NCBI RefSeq assembly: GCF_011050415.1
Contig: NZ_DRFS01000013.1
Coordinates: 124,001 to 188,000 of the forward strand
DNA from: Halomonas sp.
GTDB lineage: Bacteria; Pseudomonadota; Gammaproteobacteria; Pseudomonadales; Halomonadaceae
Reading direction: 5' to 3'
DNA: 64,000 bases
Shown piece after piece: positions 19,457 to 30,595 of this stretch (positions are counted from its first letter, which is position 1; every line of letters begins with the position of its first letter). The notes beneath the pieces are model-generated. The model saw only the letters and a list, made by a program, of their open reading frames with translations, did not search any database and was not told the origin of the DNA. A program made the translations under genes and the position numbers.

Positions 19457-19738
19457 ATGTCCGGTTCAGAAATTCAGAAAACACGTGTCATCAATGAGCT
19501 GCGTGGCTTTATACGCAAGCTATTGCAAGAGCCTAAGATTCTCGAACAGTCGCTGGCGATTGCTCGTCAACAGCTGACCGAAGGCAACAGCCCAGCAGCC
19601 ATGGCGCGGATTGCTAACGAAATCTCCGACACCACTAGCGTGCATATTCCTGAAGATCCTGCGGAGCACTCTGAGGCTGATAAACTATTTTTAGAGCTGC
19701 TCCGCGAAGTAGTTCAAGAAGAGCAAGCACTGTATTAA
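19457..19738 (+). CDS. Small conserved-looking protein of unknown function
   Basis: A 93-residue acidic soluble protein from the ATG at 19457, which follows CTGAGGAGACTCCC. It reads as mostly helical (VINELRGFIRKLLQEP, ILEQSLAIARQQL), with a Pro/Glu hinge (HIPEDPAEHSEAD) and a final amphipathic helix. There are no cysteines, signal peptide or known motif. It lies between an acyltransferase gene and metG and is followed by its own intrinsic terminator, so it is likely a single-gene unit. I do not recognise it. Confidence 0.7.
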   Translation: MSGSEIQKTRVINELRGFIRKLLQEPKILEQSLAIARQQLTEGNSPAAMARIANEISDTTSVHIPEDPAEHSEADKLFLELLREVVQEEQALY

Positions 19739-19758
19739 TTACTGTCGAAAGCAGCGTC

Positions 19759-19795
19759 ACCGGCGAAGCCGTATAGTTACTTCGCCGGTTTTTTT
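19759..19795 (+). terminator. Intrinsic terminator before metG
   Basis: A 10-bp perfect stem ACCGGCGAAG / CTTCGCCGGT with an 11-base loop is followed by seven Ts. It ends the small gene at 19738. Confidence 0.92.
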
Positions 19796-19842
19796 GTCAT
19801 CGCCTTACCGGCACTCTTATTCAATCGGAATTAACCTTCACC

Positions 19843-21879
19843 ATGTCTACTACTGCCACGCGCAACATTTTGGTGACTAGCGCGCTCCCCTACGCCAACG
19901 GAGCCATTCACCTCGGTCACTTGCTTGAGTATATCCAGACTGATATCTGGGTACGTTTTCAGAAAAGCCGTGGTCAACAGTGCTACTACGTCTGTGCCGA
20001 TGACGCCCATGGCACCGCTATCATGCTGCGTGCTGAGCAAGAAGGAATTACCCCAGAAGCGCTAATTGAGCGAGTTTCCAACGACCACCAAACGGATTTT
20101 TCCCGGTTTGGCGTCGGATTCGATAACTACCACTCGACTCACTCCACGGAAAATCGCCATTTCAGCGAGATGATCTATAAGCGCCTGCGTGACAAAGGCC
20201 ATATCGCCACCCGCGATATTGAGCAGATGTTTGATCCGCAGAAAGGTCTGTTTCTGGCGGATCGCTTTATTAAAGGTACTTGCCCCAAGTGTGGCGCCGA
20301 TGATCAGTACGGCGACAACTGCGAGAAGTGTGGCGCTACCTACACTCCCGCTGACTTGATCAATCCAGTGTCGGCTATTTCAGGCGCCACGCCCGAAGTA
20401 CGCACCTCTACCCACTACTTCTTTAAGCTTCCTGATTTTGCTGACTTCTTACAGCGCTGGATTGACGACGGCCATGTTCAGCCGCAAATCCGTAATAAGC
20501 TGATGGAGTGGTTTGAGTCTGGCTTTAATGAGTGGGACATCTCCCGAGACGCGCCCTACTTTGGCTTTGAAATCCCCGACGCGCCCGGCAAATACTTCTA
20601 CGTTTGGCTGGACGCGCCGATCGGCTATTTGGCGAGCTTCAAGAACCTGTGTGATCGTGAAGGCATCGATTTCGACAGCTACTGGAAGAAAGGCTCTAAC
20701 GCCGAGGTGTATCACTTTATCGGCAAGGACATTGTCTACTTCCACGCCTTGTTCTGGCCCGCTATGTTGCACGGTGCTGATTTGCGCACGCCCACCGCGG
20801 TTAACTGTCACGGCTTCCTGACGGTAGACGGCGCTAAAATGTCGAAATCTCGCGGCACCTTCATCAAAGCAGCCACCTACGCCGATTATCTTAACCCGGA
20901 GTACTTGCGCTACTACTTTGCCGCCAAGCTTACTTCCAAAGTTGATGATCTGGATTTGAATTTGGACGATTTTGCCGCGCGGGTAAACTCCGACCTAGTC
21001 GGCAAGGTAGTCAACATTGCCAGCCGCTGCGCCGGTTTCGTTAAAAAGATCGGTGGTGGAGATCTTTCAGCACATTGCGCTGAACCGCAAATGGTAGCGC
21101 GTTTCATTGCTGCCGGTGATGATATTGCCGAAGACTTCGAAGCACGTGAATTTAGCCGGGCAATGCGGAAAATTATGGAATTGGCGGACGAGGCCAATAC
21201 TTATATTGCTGACAAAGAGCCCTGGGCGCTGGCCAAGCAGGATGGACGCGATAACGATGTACTAGAGATATGTTCCGTCGGCATTAATCTGTTCCGCCAG
21301 CTGATGGTCTATTTAGCCCCCATCGTTCCCGCGATGGCCGAAGAGGCCCGTCAGTTTCTTAACGTTGAGTCACTTGACTGGCACACGCGCCAAACGGTGC
21401 TGACCAATCACTCAATCAACAAATTCAAACCGCTGATGACGCGTGTTGAGCGTGATAAAATTGACGCGATGATTGAAGCGTCGAAGGAAGATTTAGTGGA
21501 AGAGCAAAAACTCAAAGAGGCGCCTAAAGGCCCTCTGGCAGAAGACCCCATCGCTGAAGAGATCGACTTTGCAGCCTTTGCCAAGGTCGACCTACGCATT
21601 GCGCGAATCGTCAAAGCCCAGTATGTCGAAGGTGCTGATAAGCTATTGCAGCTAACCCTCGATTTAGGTGGCGAAACCCGCAATGTATTTTCCGGCATTC
21701 GTTCCGCCTACGCGCCGGAAGCGCTGGAAGGTCGTTTGACAGTGATGGTCGCCAACTTGGCGCCTCGTAAAATGCGTTTTGGCATGTCGGAAGGCATGGT
21801 GCTAGCCTCAGCAAATGAAGCAGGCATTTATCTGCTCTCGCCCGATGCTGGCGCCGAACCGGGCCAACGGGTTACCTAA
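19843..21879 (+). CDS. metG: Methionyl-tRNA synthetase
   Basis: A 678-residue class I synthetase of the long dimeric type. The HIGH motif is HLGH (residues 23-26) and the KMSKS motif is intact ([13 protein letters not shown]). The zinc knuckle reads [18 protein letters not shown]. The C-terminal 100 residues form the EMAP-II-like tRNA-binding domain ([20 protein letters not shown]) that gives dimerisation. It is transcribed alone and ends in a hairpin. Confidence 0.98.
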   Translation: MSTTATRNILVTSALPYANGAIHLGHLLEYIQTDIWVRFQKSRGQQCYYVCADDAHGTAIMLRAEQEGITPEALIERVSNDHQTDFSRFGVGFDNYHSTHSTENRHFSEMIYKRLRDKGHIATRDIEQMFDPQKGLFLADRFIKGTCPKCGADDQYGDNCEKCGATYTPADLINPVSAISGATPEVRTSTHYFFKLPDFADFLQRWIDDGHVQPQIRNKLMEWFESGFNEWDISRDAPYFGFEIPDAPGKYFYVWLDAPIGYLASFKNLCDREGIDFDSYWKKGSNAEVYHFIGKDIVYFHALFWPAMLHGADLRTPTAVNCHGFLTVDGAKMSKSRGTFIKAATYADYLNPEYLRYYFAAKLTSKVDDLDLNLDDFAARVNSDLVGKVVNIASRCAGFVKKIGGGDLSAHCAEPQMVARFIAAGDDIAEDFEAREFSRAMRKIMELADEANTYIADKEPWALAKQDGRDNDVLEICSVGINLFRQLMVYLAPIVPAMAEEARQFLNVESLDWHTRQTVLTNHSINKFKPLMTRVERDKIDAMIEASKEDLVEEQKLKEAPKGPLAEDPIAEEIDFAAFAKVDLRIARIVKAQYVEGADKLLQLTLDLGGETRNVFSGIRSAYAPEALEGRLTVMVANLAPRKMRFGMSEGMVLASANEAGIYLLSPDAGAEPGQRVT

Positions 21880-21898
21880 CCAGCATATCGTAAAACTA

Positions 21899-21937
21899 AG
21901 GGGCAGAGGCTAACCGCCTTTGCCCCTTTTATTTTTT
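21899..21937 (+). terminator. Intrinsic terminator after metG
   Basis: AGGGGCAGAGGC pairs with GCCTTTGCCCCT (one G-U pair) across a 5-base loop and is followed by a T-rich tail. Confidence 0.85.
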
Positions 21938-21976
21938 AGATTAACGGATTTTTGTCGCTTCGCTCAGGCACCTTTT

Positions 21977-23575
21977 ATGGCTCAACGCTTTGCCCGATCA
22001 TTTCGCTTTCGCTTTCTGGCTGCCTTGGGTGGTGTGTTACTGCTTGCGCTAATATCGTTGCTTGCTCTTAGTAAGTGGGTAATATTTCCAGCACTGCATG
22101 AGGAAGAACGAGCGAGCGTCGATCAAGAGTTAGATCGAGTAGAGCGGAGCCTTCAACTGAGCCAGCAGCAACTATTAGCTCAAGCGCGAGACTGGGGGAA
22201 TTGGGACGATACCTACGAGTTCGTGCAGGGAGACTACCCTGGTTACACCGACACCAACTTTAGTCAGCAAATGTTTGAAGAGATGCGCTATCAGTTGATG
22301 GCATTCTTTAATACCAATGGCGACGTATATTTTTTAGCTGGCATTAATCCAGTAACTAATCAATACCAAACCTGCCAAACCAGTGAGCGTGAATGCCGCT
22401 GGACGACACCATTGATTCATGCGATGCAGGCATCTATCGCTGAAGATCCTCAGCAGGGAAAAAGTGTTCTCTACTCAGGCACACCTCCGTTGATGGTAGC
22501 TTCGACGCCTATTCTGCGTACCGATCAAAGCGGTACGCCTCAAGGTTGGCTATTTAAAGTGCGCCCTATAGGCGAGCAGTGGCTAACGCTAATGGAGGAA
22601 TTTACGGGGCTTCCCATTACCCTATCGATGGTTAATGGGGATGCTAATCATACTGATGTAACGACCATTATCGGTAACACGATACAAGCGCAACGCTATT
22701 TGCCTTCCTACCCGATTAATGAGCAGATAGCGCTGGGAACGCAGTTGGAACGCACCCATTACTTGACCAGCTTAGCAACGTTTCGCTACGTGCTTATTTG
22801 GACTGCGTGCTTAATGCTTTTGGTGATTGGCCTTGTGCTTCTATTATTGCAAAAAATTGTGCTTAAACCTCTCAGGAACCTAACTCAGTTTACCCAACAC
22901 GTGAGTGGCAATGCGGATTTATCCAACAACATGTTAACGCGCAGTGATGAAATAGGCATGCTAGCGCGTGCTTTTCAATTACAGTTTAAGCGTCAACAAC
23001 AGCTCAATGCCGAGTTAATCGAGCTTTCTACCCATGACCCATTAACGGGGTTACCTAATCGCCGCCTATTTGATCAACAACTAAACAAAGAGGTTGATCA
23101 AACAAGCATCCATCATCACCCTCTTTCCGTAATGATGATCGATATTGATCACTTCAAATTATTCAACGACCACTATGGTCATCCAGAAGGCGATGTCTGT
23201 TTGCAATGGGTAGCGCAAGCCATGAGTGATGTTGCAAAAGACCAGGGCTTTTTTATCGCACGCACGGGGGGTGAAGAGTTCAGCGCAATACTGTCAAACA
23301 CTGATTTAGATCAAGCAATATTGAAGAGCCAAGTACTTGGTGATGCTATTAAAGGCCTCGCCATACCCCACCAAGTCTCACCAGTAACTCACTCTGTATC
23401 AGTTAGCATTGGTATTAGCCAATTGGGTATCGAAGGCGTTATCACTCCAAGCGGACTGATGACGGCCGCAGACCAAGCGCTTTATGCTGCCAAAGCAGCA
23501 GGACGAGATTGCGCCAGGGCATATACGCCTGAATTAGCCAACACCACCATTTCTTCCTACAGTACACCGCCATGA
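21977..23575 (+). CDS. CHASE4-HAMP-GGDEF diguanylate cyclase
   Basis: A 532-residue membrane sensor from the ATG at 21977; the open frame further left runs into the metG terminator. A first transmembrane helix ([20 protein letters not shown]) leads to a periplasmic CHASE4 domain ([18 protein letters not shown]), a second helix near residue 280 ([19 protein letters not shown]), a HAMP region, and a GGDEF domain with active site [12 protein letters not shown]. The inhibitory RxxD site normally just upstream of the active site is not visible, so product feedback may be absent. Its TGA overlaps the rsxA ATG (ATGA), so a c-di-GMP enzyme is translationally coupled to the Rnf/Rsx operon. Confidence 0.92.
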   Translation: MAQRFARSFRFRFLAALGGVLLLALISLLALSKWVIFPALHEEERASVDQELDRVERSLQLSQQQLLAQARDWGNWDDTYEFVQGDYPGYTDTNFSQQMFEEMRYQLMAFFNTNGDVYFLAGINPVTNQYQTCQTSERECRWTTPLIHAMQASIAEDPQQGKSVLYSGTPPLMVASTPILRTDQSGTPQGWLFKVRPIGEQWLTLMEEFTGLPITLSMVNGDANHTDVTTIIGNTIQAQRYLPSYPINEQIALGTQLERTHYLTSLATFRYVLIWTACLMLLVIGLVLLLLQKIVLKPLRNLTQFTQHVSGNADLSNNMLTRSDEIGMLARAFQLQFKRQQQLNAELIELSTHDPLTGLPNRRLFDQQLNKEVDQTSIHHHPLSVMMIDIDHFKLFNDHYGHPEGDVCLQWVAQAMSDVAKDQGFFIARTGGEEFSAILSNTDLDQAILKSQVLGDAIKGLAIPHQVSPVTHSVSVSIGISQLGIEGVITPSGLMTAADQALYAAKAAGRDCARAYTPELANTTISSYSTPP

Positions 23576-24153
23576 GTGAATTATTTATCATTTTGATCAG
23601 CACTGCATTGGTCAACAATTTTGTGCTGGTTCAGTTTTTGGGCCTGTGCCCGTTTATGGGTGTCTCCAATAAACTGGAATCGGCCATGGGCATGTCCCTG
23701 GCCACCACCTTTGTGCTGACGTTGGCATCGGCGGCTAGTTTCGTGGTTTATCATGGTCTGCTGGTGCCACTAGATATTACTTATCTGCGCACTATTAGCT
23801 TTATTGTTGTGATTGCTGCCGTCGTGCAGTTTACCGAAATCATGGTACGTCAGTTGAGTCCGCTGCTACACCAAGTGTTAGGCATTTTCCTGCCGTTAAT
23901 CACCACCAACTGTGCGGTGTTGGGGGTTGCGCTGCTATCACTGAACCGTGAGCTCAGCTTTTTTCATACCACTCTATATGGGTTGGGGGCAGCACTTGGG
24001 TTCTCGCTGATTTTGGTACTATTTGCCGCCATGCGTGAGCGCTTGGCAGGGGCGGATATTCCTAAGCCATTCCAGGGCGCGGCGATTGCCATGGTTACCG
24101 CCAGCCTTATGTCGCTGGCGTTCCTCGGGTTTTCAGGGTTGGTACAGGGATGA
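23572..24153 (+). CDS. rsxA: Rnf/Rsx electron transport complex subunit A
   Basis: A 193-residue protein with six transmembrane helices, starting [20 protein letters not shown] as RsxA/RnfA proteins do, including [17 protein letters not shown] and [12 protein letters not shown]. RnfA and RnfE are the inverted membrane pair, each carrying a conserved cysteine in the membrane, at the core of the ion-translocating ferredoxin:NAD oxidoreductase or SoxR-reducing complex. It overlaps the upstream cyclase gene by 4 bases and is followed by rsxB after 12 bases. Confidence 0.97.
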   Translation: MSELFIILISTALVNNFVLVQFLGLCPFMGVSNKLESAMGMSLATTFVLTLASAASFVVYHGLLVPLDITYLRTISFIVVIAAVVQFTEIMVRQLSPLLHQVLGIFLPLITTNCAVLGVALLSLNRELSFFHTTLYGLGAALGFSLILVLFAAMRERLAGADIPKPFQGAAIAMVTASLMSLAFLGFSGLVQG

Positions 24154-24165
24154 AGGTCGCAGACA

Positions 24166-24777
24166 ATGAGTGACACGTTCAGTGCTATTAATATCATTAG
24201 CGCAGTGGCGGTATTAACCGGCTTAGGTATCGGCTTTGGTGCCCTGCTGGGCGTGGTCAGCGAACGTTTCAAGCGTGAAGATAACCCGCTGGTTGAGCAA
24301 ATTGATGCGCTACTGCCGCAAACTCAGTGCGGTCAGTGCGGCTACCCAGGCTGCCGCCCTTACGCCGAAGCCATCAATCAGGGCGATGCGCTGAATAAAT
24401 GCCCACCCGGCGGCGAAGCGACGATTCACGCCCTAGCCAATCTTCTCGGCCGTGAAGCTGAACCTCTTGATGGTGAAGCTCAGAGCGAAGCCAAAGTAGC
24501 GTTTATTCGCGAAGCAGAGTGTATTGGCTGCACGAAATGCATTCAGGCCTGCCCGGTCGATGCAATTATTGGGGCCGCCAAGCTAATGCATACCGTTATT
24601 GAAGACGAGTGTACCGGCTGCGATCTCTGCCTTGATCCCTGCCCGATTGACTGTATTGATATGCTGCCTCGCTCAACACCGCTAACCCAGTGGCAGCCGG
24701 CCATCATGCCTTCATCCCATGTGATTGTCAGCGACCGTATTAGTGCATCAGGGGGTGTTCATGTCGAGCGCTTATGA
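24166..24777 (+). CDS. rsxB: Rnf/Rsx iron-sulfur subunit B
   Basis: A 203-residue subunit with an N-terminal membrane anchor, the 4Fe-4S site [15 protein letters not shown] near residue 50, and two ferredoxin clusters ([12 protein letters not shown] and [12 protein letters not shown]). It accepts electrons from reduced ferredoxin-like carriers in the complex. The last 17 bases overlap the start of rsxC. Confidence 0.97.
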   Translation: MSDTFSAINIISAVAVLTGLGIGFGALLGVVSERFKREDNPLVEQIDALLPQTQCGQCGYPGCRPYAEAINQGDALNKCPPGGEATIHALANLLGREAEPLDGEAQSEAKVAFIREAECIGCTKCIQACPVDAIIGAAKLMHTVIEDECTGCDLCLDPCPIDCIDMLPRSTPLTQWQPAIMPSSHVIVSDRISASGGVHVERL

Positions 24778-26428
24778 TTTCCCCGGTGGCATTCACCCAC
24801 CACAGCGCAAACAGCGCTCCAATCAAGCAGCGCTGATTGAAGCGCCACTGCCCAAACGAGTAGTTCTTCCGCTTCAGCAGCACAGCGGCCAGCCCGCAAC
24901 CCCCTGCGTTGTGTTGGGCGACGTGGTAAAAGTAGGCAGTGTGGTAGCTAAACGTGAGGGCATGATCTCAAGTGACTTACACGCCACTATTAGCGGTACG
25001 GTAGGCGAGATTAGCGCCACACACATTACCATCGAAGGTGATGGGCAAGACGAGTGGCAACGGCTGCCTCACCTTGATTGGCAAAGCGCTGCCCACGAAG
25101 CACTACTCACACGCCTAAGTGAGAGCGGCATTGTTGGGCTGGGTGGTGCAGGTTTCCCTTCGCATATTAAAGCGCGGGTGGTCGAGCGCCATGCTATTCA
25201 CACACTGGTCATCAACGCCGCCGAGTGCGAGCCCTATATCACAGCGGATGATCTTACCCTGCGCCACTACCCTGCTGAGGTGCTCGAAGGCGCGCAGATC
25301 ATCGCCAAACTGTGCGGCGCGCCGCATATCATTATTGGCATTGAGGATAATAAACCCGAGGCCATTGAAGCGCTGCAACGCGAGCTGCAACACGATCAAA
25401 CGAATAGCCAACCCGTGCCTGTTGAGCTAACCGTCATTGCCACCCGCTACCCCAGCGGCGGCGAGCGTCAACTGATTAAAAAACTGTTAGACCTTGATGT
25501 GCCCAGCGGCGGTTTACCCGCGGATGTCGGTGTGCTGTGCCATAACCCTGGCACCCTGCTAGCGATCTTGCAGGCGGTACGCGATGGTCAGCCACTGATT
25601 TCCCGGATTGTCACTTTGACCGGCGATGCGATTGCTCAGCCCGGCAATCGCTGGGTGCGGTTGGGCACCTCTGTAAAAGAGCTGCTGGAACAAGCGGGGC
25701 TGAACCCGTCAGGGCTACATCAGGTTATTCAGGGCGGCCCGATGATGGGCTCACCGCTGCTATCGCTAGACACGCCGGTTACAAAACTCACCAATTGTTT
25801 AATTGCTGCCACTATTGATGAACTACCCGCGCCTCCAGCGGAATCACCCTGTATCCGCTGCGGCGAGTGCGAAAGCGTTTGCCCGGTTGCCCTGCTACCG
25901 CAACAGTTGCACTGGTACGCCCGCGCCCAAGACGATGCAAAACTGGCGCGCTACCATCTGTTTGACTGCATCGAGTGCGGCGCCTGCAGCTACGTCTGTC
26001 CCAGCCATATTCCACTGGTGGTAGATTACCGCGATGCCAAAAGCCGGATACGCTTGCAACGCATTGAGGCAGCAAAGGCAGAGTACGCCAAACACCGTTT
26101 CGAGTTCCGCCAAGCGCGGCTTGCTCGGGAAGAGGCTGAAAAACAGGCACGCCGTGAAGCGCGCCAAGCGCAACAGCGCCGCATGTCCACTAGCGCCGCC
26201 GCCAGCAGCGATACAGTTGATTTACGCGGATTGCGAATTGCCCATGCTGCTGCCAAAGCATCGGTTAAAAAGGCGGAAAAGACCTTGGCGCGAGTGGCCC
26301 AGGAAGACCCTAAGCAGTCCTTAGATGATTTAGAAATGCAGCTTGCCACCGCTCAGGAGAATTTACGGGCGGCGGAGTTACAGCTTGCCCAAGCGCGCGA
26401 ACAGCAGTCCAGTAAGGAATCACCATGA
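24761..26428 (+). CDS. rsxC: Rnf/Rsx NADH-binding subunit C
   Basis: A 555-residue subunit from the ATG at 24761, which begins [17 protein letters not shown] as RsxC does; the frame is open 12 codons further within rsxB. It binds NADH and FMN ([15 protein letters not shown]) and two 4Fe-4S clusters ([12 protein letters not shown] and [12 protein letters not shown]). The C-terminus is an Ala/Lys/Glu/Gln-rich helix; this tail is much shorter than in E. coli RsxC (about 740 aa). The end overlaps rsxD by 4 bases. Confidence 0.96.
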   Translation: MSSAYDFPGGIHPPQRKQRSNQAALIEAPLPKRVVLPLQQHSGQPATPCVVLGDVVKVGSVVAKREGMISSDLHATISGTVGEISATHITIEGDGQDEWQRLPHLDWQSAAHEALLTRLSESGIVGLGGAGFPSHIKARVVERHAIHTLVINAAECEPYITADDLTLRHYPAEVLEGAQIIAKLCGAPHIIIGIEDNKPEAIEALQRELQHDQTNSQPVPVELTVIATRYPSGGERQLIKKLLDLDVPSGGLPADVGVLCHNPGTLLAILQAVRDGQPLISRIVTLTGDAIAQPGNRWVRLGTSVKELLEQAGLNPSGLHQVIQGGPMMGSPLLSLDTPVTKLTNCLIAATIDELPAPPAESPCIRCGECESVCPVALLPQQLHWYARAQDDAKLARYHLFDCIECGACSYVCPSHIPLVVDYRDAKSRIRLQRIEAAKAEYAKHRFEFRQARLAREEAEKQARREARQAQQRRMSTSAAASSDTVDLRGLRIAHAAAKASVKKAEKTLARVAQEDPKQSLDDLEMQLATAQENLRAAELQLAQAREQQSSKESP

Positions 26429-27471
26429 GCATGATGCACGCCTCTCAGGTGAACGGCGACAACTCCGCTGCGATACCACCCACCGCGAGCTTAATGCGCT
26501 GGGTAATCGTTGCGACGCTGCCCGGCATCGCCACCATGAGCTATTTTTTTGGTCTTGGGGTGATCAGTAATGTCTTGCTTGCCGCCACCTTTGGGGTCGC
26601 CCTTGAAGCAACGTTGTTGCATTTACGCAAACGCCCCATCCGGGTAACGCTGAATGACTCAAGCGCCCTACTTACTGGGATTTTATTGGGTGTATCGCTG
26701 CCCCCAGCTAGCCCTTGGTGGCTAATCTTGGTCGGTATGGTCGCAGCGATAGTCGTCGCCAAACAGCTCTACGGCGGCTTAGGCCACAACCCCTTCAACC
26801 CTGCCATGGTGGGTTATGCGCTGCTGTTAGTTTCCTTCCCTACCTACATGACACTATGGGCACCCCCCCAAGCGCTCATACCGAGCGGCTTCTGGAGCCA
26901 AATTGCTGGATCGCTGCCGACCACCCAACTGGATAGTTTAAGTGGCGCCACGCCGCTTGATGCCTTTAAGCATAAAGGCGGCGCCCTGCTTGCCAGTGAG
27001 TTTTGGGCGACCAATCCATTGCCCGAGGGCACCCTGAGTGCCTGGCGATGGGTGGGGATTGCGTGGTTAGCGGGTGGTGTACTACTGCTAGCAAAGCGGA
27101 TAATTAGCTGGCATATCCCGGTAGCGATGCTGGGCAGCGTGGTGGTACTGGCGACGCTATTTTACCTAAGCGACCCAAGTCATTTCGCTTCACCGCTGTT
27201 TCACCTACTGACTGGGGCAACGCTATTCGGGGCGTTCTTTATTGCCACCGACCCCGTTTCCGCCGCGAGCAGCCGACAGGGAAAACTGATTTATGGGGCA
27301 GGCATCGGCGCGTTGGTTATTATTATTCGCACCTTCGGTGGCTACCCTGACGCGGTGGCGTTTGCAGTCTTGCTGATGAACCTGTGCGTGCCGCTATTGG
27401 ATATCTATAGCGTGCCCCGCCCCACTGGTCAGCGAAAAGCCCAGCCAGTAAAGCAGGGAGAGCAGCCATGA
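26425..27471 (+). CDS. rsxD: Rnf/Rsx membrane subunit D
   Basis: A 348-residue polytopic membrane protein. The covalent FMN threonine is in DSLSGATPLDAFK, preceded by GGLGHNPFNPAMVGYALLL. RnfD is thought to be part of the ion pathway. Starts in an ATGA overlap with rsxC and ends in one with rsxG. Confidence 0.96.
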   Translation: MSMMHASQVNGDNSAAIPPTASLMRWVIVATLPGIATMSYFFGLGVISNVLLAATFGVALEATLLHLRKRPIRVTLNDSSALLTGILLGVSLPPASPWWLILVGMVAAIVVAKQLYGGLGHNPFNPAMVGYALLLVSFPTYMTLWAPPQALIPSGFWSQIAGSLPTTQLDSLSGATPLDAFKHKGGALLASEFWATNPLPEGTLSAWRWVGIAWLAGGVLLLAKRIISWHIPVAMLGSVVVLATLFYLSDPSHFASPLFHLLTGATLFGAFFIATDPVSAASSRQGKLIYGAGIGALVIIIRTFGGYPDAVAFAVLLMNLCVPLLDIYSVPRPTGQRKAQPVKQGEQP

Positions 27472-28103
27472 CGCTGTTTCAAGCCATGCAGCGCGGCGCC
27501 CTCGCCTTAGGCGCTTTTGCCCTGGTAACAGCAGGTAGCGTAGCGTTAACCCGCGCACTAACCGCCGAGCGCATCGCCCATCATCAGTTAGCTTACCAAC
27601 ACCGCCAGCTTCAAGAGGTGTTACCCCAAACCCTGGCAAATATACCGGTCACCCAGGTGTTGGAAAACACCTTTACCCTTGCCAATCCGGAAGCACTAGG
27701 GCTGCAAGGCGAAAGCCAAGGCTGGTGGGTTAATGATCAGGACAACAGTGCGATAATCTTTCCCGTGGTAACGCGGCAAGGTTATAACGGCGAAATCCGC
27801 TTACTTATTGGCATTGACCAGCAACAGCGTATTAGCGGCGTGCGGGTTACCCAACACCAGGAAACACCGGGGCTAGGCGATGACATTGAGCGCCGCCGCA
27901 GCGACTGGATTACCCAGTTTAATGGTATGGGGCTTGAGAGTTTGCCGCAAGGGGGGTGGGCAGTGAGTAAAGATGGTGGTCACTTTGACGCCTTTACCGG
28001 GGCGACGATTACGCCTCGCGCCGTGGTGAATGCCGTTCACAGCGCGCTGCAATACGTCGCCGACACGCCACTACCGATGACACTTGAGGAGCCCGGCACA
28101 TGA
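27468..28103 (+). CDS. rsxG: Rnf/Rsx FMN-binding subunit G
   Basis: A 211-residue subunit with one N-terminal membrane helix ([18 protein letters not shown]) and a periplasmic FMN domain. The covalent FMN threonine lies in [15 protein letters not shown]. Other marks are [15 protein letters not shown]. Overlaps both neighbours by 4 bases. Confidence 0.96.
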   Translation: MTLFQAMQRGALALGAFALVTAGSVALTRALTAERIAHHQLAYQHRQLQEVLPQTLANIPVTQVLENTFTLANPEALGLQGESQGWWVNDQDNSAIIFPVVTRQGYNGEIRLLIGIDQQQRISGVRVTQHQETPGLGDDIERRRSDWITQFNGMGLESLPQGGWAVSKDGGHFDAFTGATITPRAVVNAVHSALQYVADTPLPMTLEEPGT

Positions 28104-28816
28104 GCCTCAGTCCAATAAGCCAATGGCGCCAACTGGCCCGTGATGGGCTCTGGTCGAATAACCCCGCGCTCGTCCAACTACTGGGGCTCTGCCCGCTGTT
28201 AGCGGTGAGCGGCAGCGTGGTCAATGCGCTGGGCTTGGCAATCGCCACGCTACTGGTGATGGTCGGCGCCAGCACGGCGATTTCGCTGATTCGCAACCAA
28301 GTACCTAATGCTGTGCGCCTACCTGCTTTTGTGATGGTGATTGCTGCTTTTGTCACCTGCGCCGAGCTACTAATGGCTGCCTACGCCTACCCGCTCTATC
28401 AAGTGCTGGGTATTTTTATTCCGCTGATCGTCACCAACTGCGCCATTCTTGGCCGTGCCGACGCCTTTGCCTCACGCCAGCCGGTACTACCAGCCGCCAT
28501 TGATGGCTTTATGATGGGGTTAGGTTTTGCTGCGGTACTAGTGGTAATGGGTGCCCTTCGGGAGCTGCTAGGCCAAGGCACGCTATTTAGCGACATGGCG
28601 CTCCTGTTTGGACCACAAGCGGCCAATTGGCAACTAACCATTGCCGACGACTACCAGTTTCTGTTTTTTGTGCTGCCGCCCGGCGCTTTCTTTGTGGCAG
28701 GCATGTTGATTGCCCTGAAAAACGTCATTGATCAACGCAGCATTGCCCGCGCCCGGCCAGTCGCAGCCACCCCACGGGTTGAGCGTCGCGTAAGGGTTAC
28801 CGGCACGATTAAATAA
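28100..28816 (+). CDS. rsxE: Rnf/Rsx membrane subunit E
   Basis: A 238-residue membrane protein, the partner of RsxA, with [21 protein letters not shown] and [18 protein letters not shown]. The cysteine in each block is conserved in the RnfA/RnfE pair. It closes the rsxABCDGE operon; nth follows after 57 bases, as in E. coli. Confidence 0.96.
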   Translation: MSLSPISQWRQLARDGLWSNNPALVQLLGLCPLLAVSGSVVNALGLAIATLLVMVGASTAISLIRNQVPNAVRLPAFVMVIAAFVTCAELLMAAYAYPLYQVLGIFIPLIVTNCAILGRADAFASRQPVLPAAIDGFMMGLGFAAVLVVMGALRELLGQGTLFSDMALLFGPQAANWQLTIADDYQFLFFVLPPGAFFVAGMLIALKNVIDQRSIARARPVAATPRVERRVRVTGTIK

Positions 28817-28873
28817 CCGCATGCGTCATTAATCGCTTATATAACATCGCTCGTATAAATAAAGAGACCCGCC

Positions 28874-29512
28874 ATGAATGCCCAAAAGCGTCATGAAATT
28901 TTTGCTCGCCTTCAGGCAGAGAACCCCCACCCCACTACTGAGCTTAACTGGAATACGCCCTTTGAGCTGCTGGCTGCGGTGCTACTTTCCGCTCAAGCCA
29001 CCGATGTTGGGGTGAATAAAGCCACCGCACGTCTCTATCCCGTTGCCAATACTCCCCAGGCGATTATTGACCTGGGTATTGATGAACTGAAGGCACACAT
29101 TAAAACCATCGGCTTGTATAACACCAAAGCCGAAAACCTGATGAAAACCTGCCACATTCTGGTCAATCAGCACGATGGTGAAGTGCCCAGCACTCGCCAA
29201 GCGTTGGAAGCCCTGCCTGGCGTCGGCCGCAAAACCGCCAATGTGATTCTTAACACTGCCTTTGGACACCCCACCATGGCGGTGGATACGCATATTTTTC
29301 GTGTCTCCAATCGCACCGGTATTGCCAAGGGGAAAGACGTCGTTGAGGTGGAGCAGAAGTTACTCCGCCATGTGCCAAAAGCATTTTTGCAAGATGCTCA
29401 TCACTGGCTGATCCTGCACGGCCGCTACACCTGCATTGCCCGCAAGCCACGCTGTGGTAGCTGCATTATCGAGGATTTGTGCGACTATAAAGACAAAACC
29501 GAACTCGCATAG
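28874..29512 (+). CDS. nth: Endonuclease III
   Basis: A 212-residue base-excision glycosylase/AP lyase for oxidised pyrimidines, of standard length. The helix-hairpin-helix with catalytic lysine is LPGVGRKTANVILNTAF, the catalytic aspartate is in MAVDTHIFRVSNR, and the 4Fe-4S loop is C-X6-C-X2-C-X5-C (CIARKPRCGSCIIEDLC). The rsx-nth arrangement suggests co-transcription. The next gene starts 12 bases after its stop. Confidence 0.98.
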   Translation: MNAQKRHEIFARLQAENPHPTTELNWNTPFELLAAVLLSAQATDVGVNKATARLYPVANTPQAIIDLGIDELKAHIKTIGLYNTKAENLMKTCHILVNQHDGEVPSTRQALEALPGVGRKTANVILNTAFGHPTMAVDTHIFRVSNRTGIAKGKDVVEVEQKLLRHVPKAFLQDAHHWLILHGRYTCIARKPRCGSCIIEDLCDYKDKTELA

Positions 29513-29524
29513 ACGGAGTCCTCC

Positions 29525-30595
29525 ATGCCTACCCCCGCCAAGCTGCTACACGACCAGCCCATTGAGCGGCGTATCGATGCGCTACTGGACCTCTCCAAGC
29601 AACATGCCGAGCACTTCTGTAGCCCCGGCGCATGGCTGGCTCGGCAACGCTATATGGCGCAGCACCCGACCTCCATTGTAGTAATGAAGTGCATGGATGG
29701 GCGCATTCATATTCCCCACGCTACCCGCACACCGTTAGGGATCATTACTCCGTTTCGTAACCTGGGCGGCATTTTTGATCTGGGCTGGCCCTACTTAGGA
29801 GAACTACTGACCGAGACGGTAATTGATGCCGCTAAGGCGGGGCGCAGCACGCTAATGCTGATCACCTATCACTTTTCCCGTGGCAACCAAGCCCGTGGCT
29901 GCGCCGGGTTTAACTGTGATACACAGGCCGCTAAAGCCCACGCTTATGGGATTGCCGAACAAGCAGGCAAACTATTTGGACAAGACCACCGAGAGGTTTA
30001 CCCACTCGTATGTGGCTTTGAAACCGACAGCGATGCGCTGATTATTCATGGTCACAACGGTGCCACCCTAGATGTCAGTGAATGGGTGGGGCATGCACCC
30101 GAAGGATTGAACAGCCAATTGAATGCCATATGCCCCGATATGCCCCTTCACATGCAGCGTGATCTGCTACCGCTACTGGAAGGCAACCTTGCCCATATAA
30201 GCGAACTGAGGGGAGTCGAGCGAGAGCTGGATATTGAGCACCGCGAATGGGTGATCTGCATTGGTCGTGGTTTTGATTTCTTACACCTGCCCAATACTGC
30301 TTTGATTATTGGGCCTTACGGGCCTGATTTAGCGGCGCCCATTGGTACAGCAGCCACCATCATTGACGCCAATATGCGCGCAGGGAGAATTCCAGACGAT
30401 GGCTTTATGCTGCTGGCGTCAACGCCCTACCAGCATAGCGGGGTTGACCGCGCCCGTGCAGAGCTTAAATCACACTTTCTGTCGGATTTTGCAGAGCAGG
30501 TCATTCGCCGTGAACACCCTAAGCTTGCGCAAAAGATGCGCCGCCATACCGCCGTAGTGCACTGGCCGACGCGGCGTTTAGACCGACTTGATTAG
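29525..30595 (+). CDS. CsoSCA-like carbonic-anhydrase-type protein without carboxysome genes
   Basis: A 356-residue soluble protein. Possible zinc ligands in the order of beta-type carbonic anhydrases are visible: Cys56 in MKCMDGRIH with the Asp58/Arg60 dyad, His116 in ITYHFSRGNQ and Cys126 in ARGCAGFNC. This layout and the following ARGCAGFN block suggest the divergent carboxysome-shell carbonic anhydrase (CsoSCA) superfamily, though the protein is shorter than true CsoSCA (about 510 aa) and no carboxysome or RuBisCO gene is nearby. It follows nth by 12 bases and its stop overlaps that of the opposite glycosyltransferase gene. Activity is not proven by sequence; another zinc-enzyme role is possible. 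Confidence 0.62.
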   Translation: MPTPAKLLHDQPIERRIDALLDLSKQHAEHFCSPGAWLARQRYMAQHPTSIVVMKCMDGRIHIPHATRTPLGIITPFRNLGGIFDLGWPYLGELLTETVIDAAKAGRSTLMLITYHFSRGNQARGCAGFNCDTQAAKAHAYGIAEQAGKLFGQDHREVYPLVCGFETDSDALIIHGHNGATLDVSEWVGHAPEGLNSQLNAICPDMPLHMQRDLLPLLEGNLAHISELRGVERELDIEHREWVICIGRGFDFLHLPNTALIIGPYGPDLAAPIGTAATIIDANMRAGRIPDDGFMLLASTPYQHSGVDRARAELKSHFLSDFAEQVIRREHPKLAQKMRRHTAVVHWPTRRLDRLD

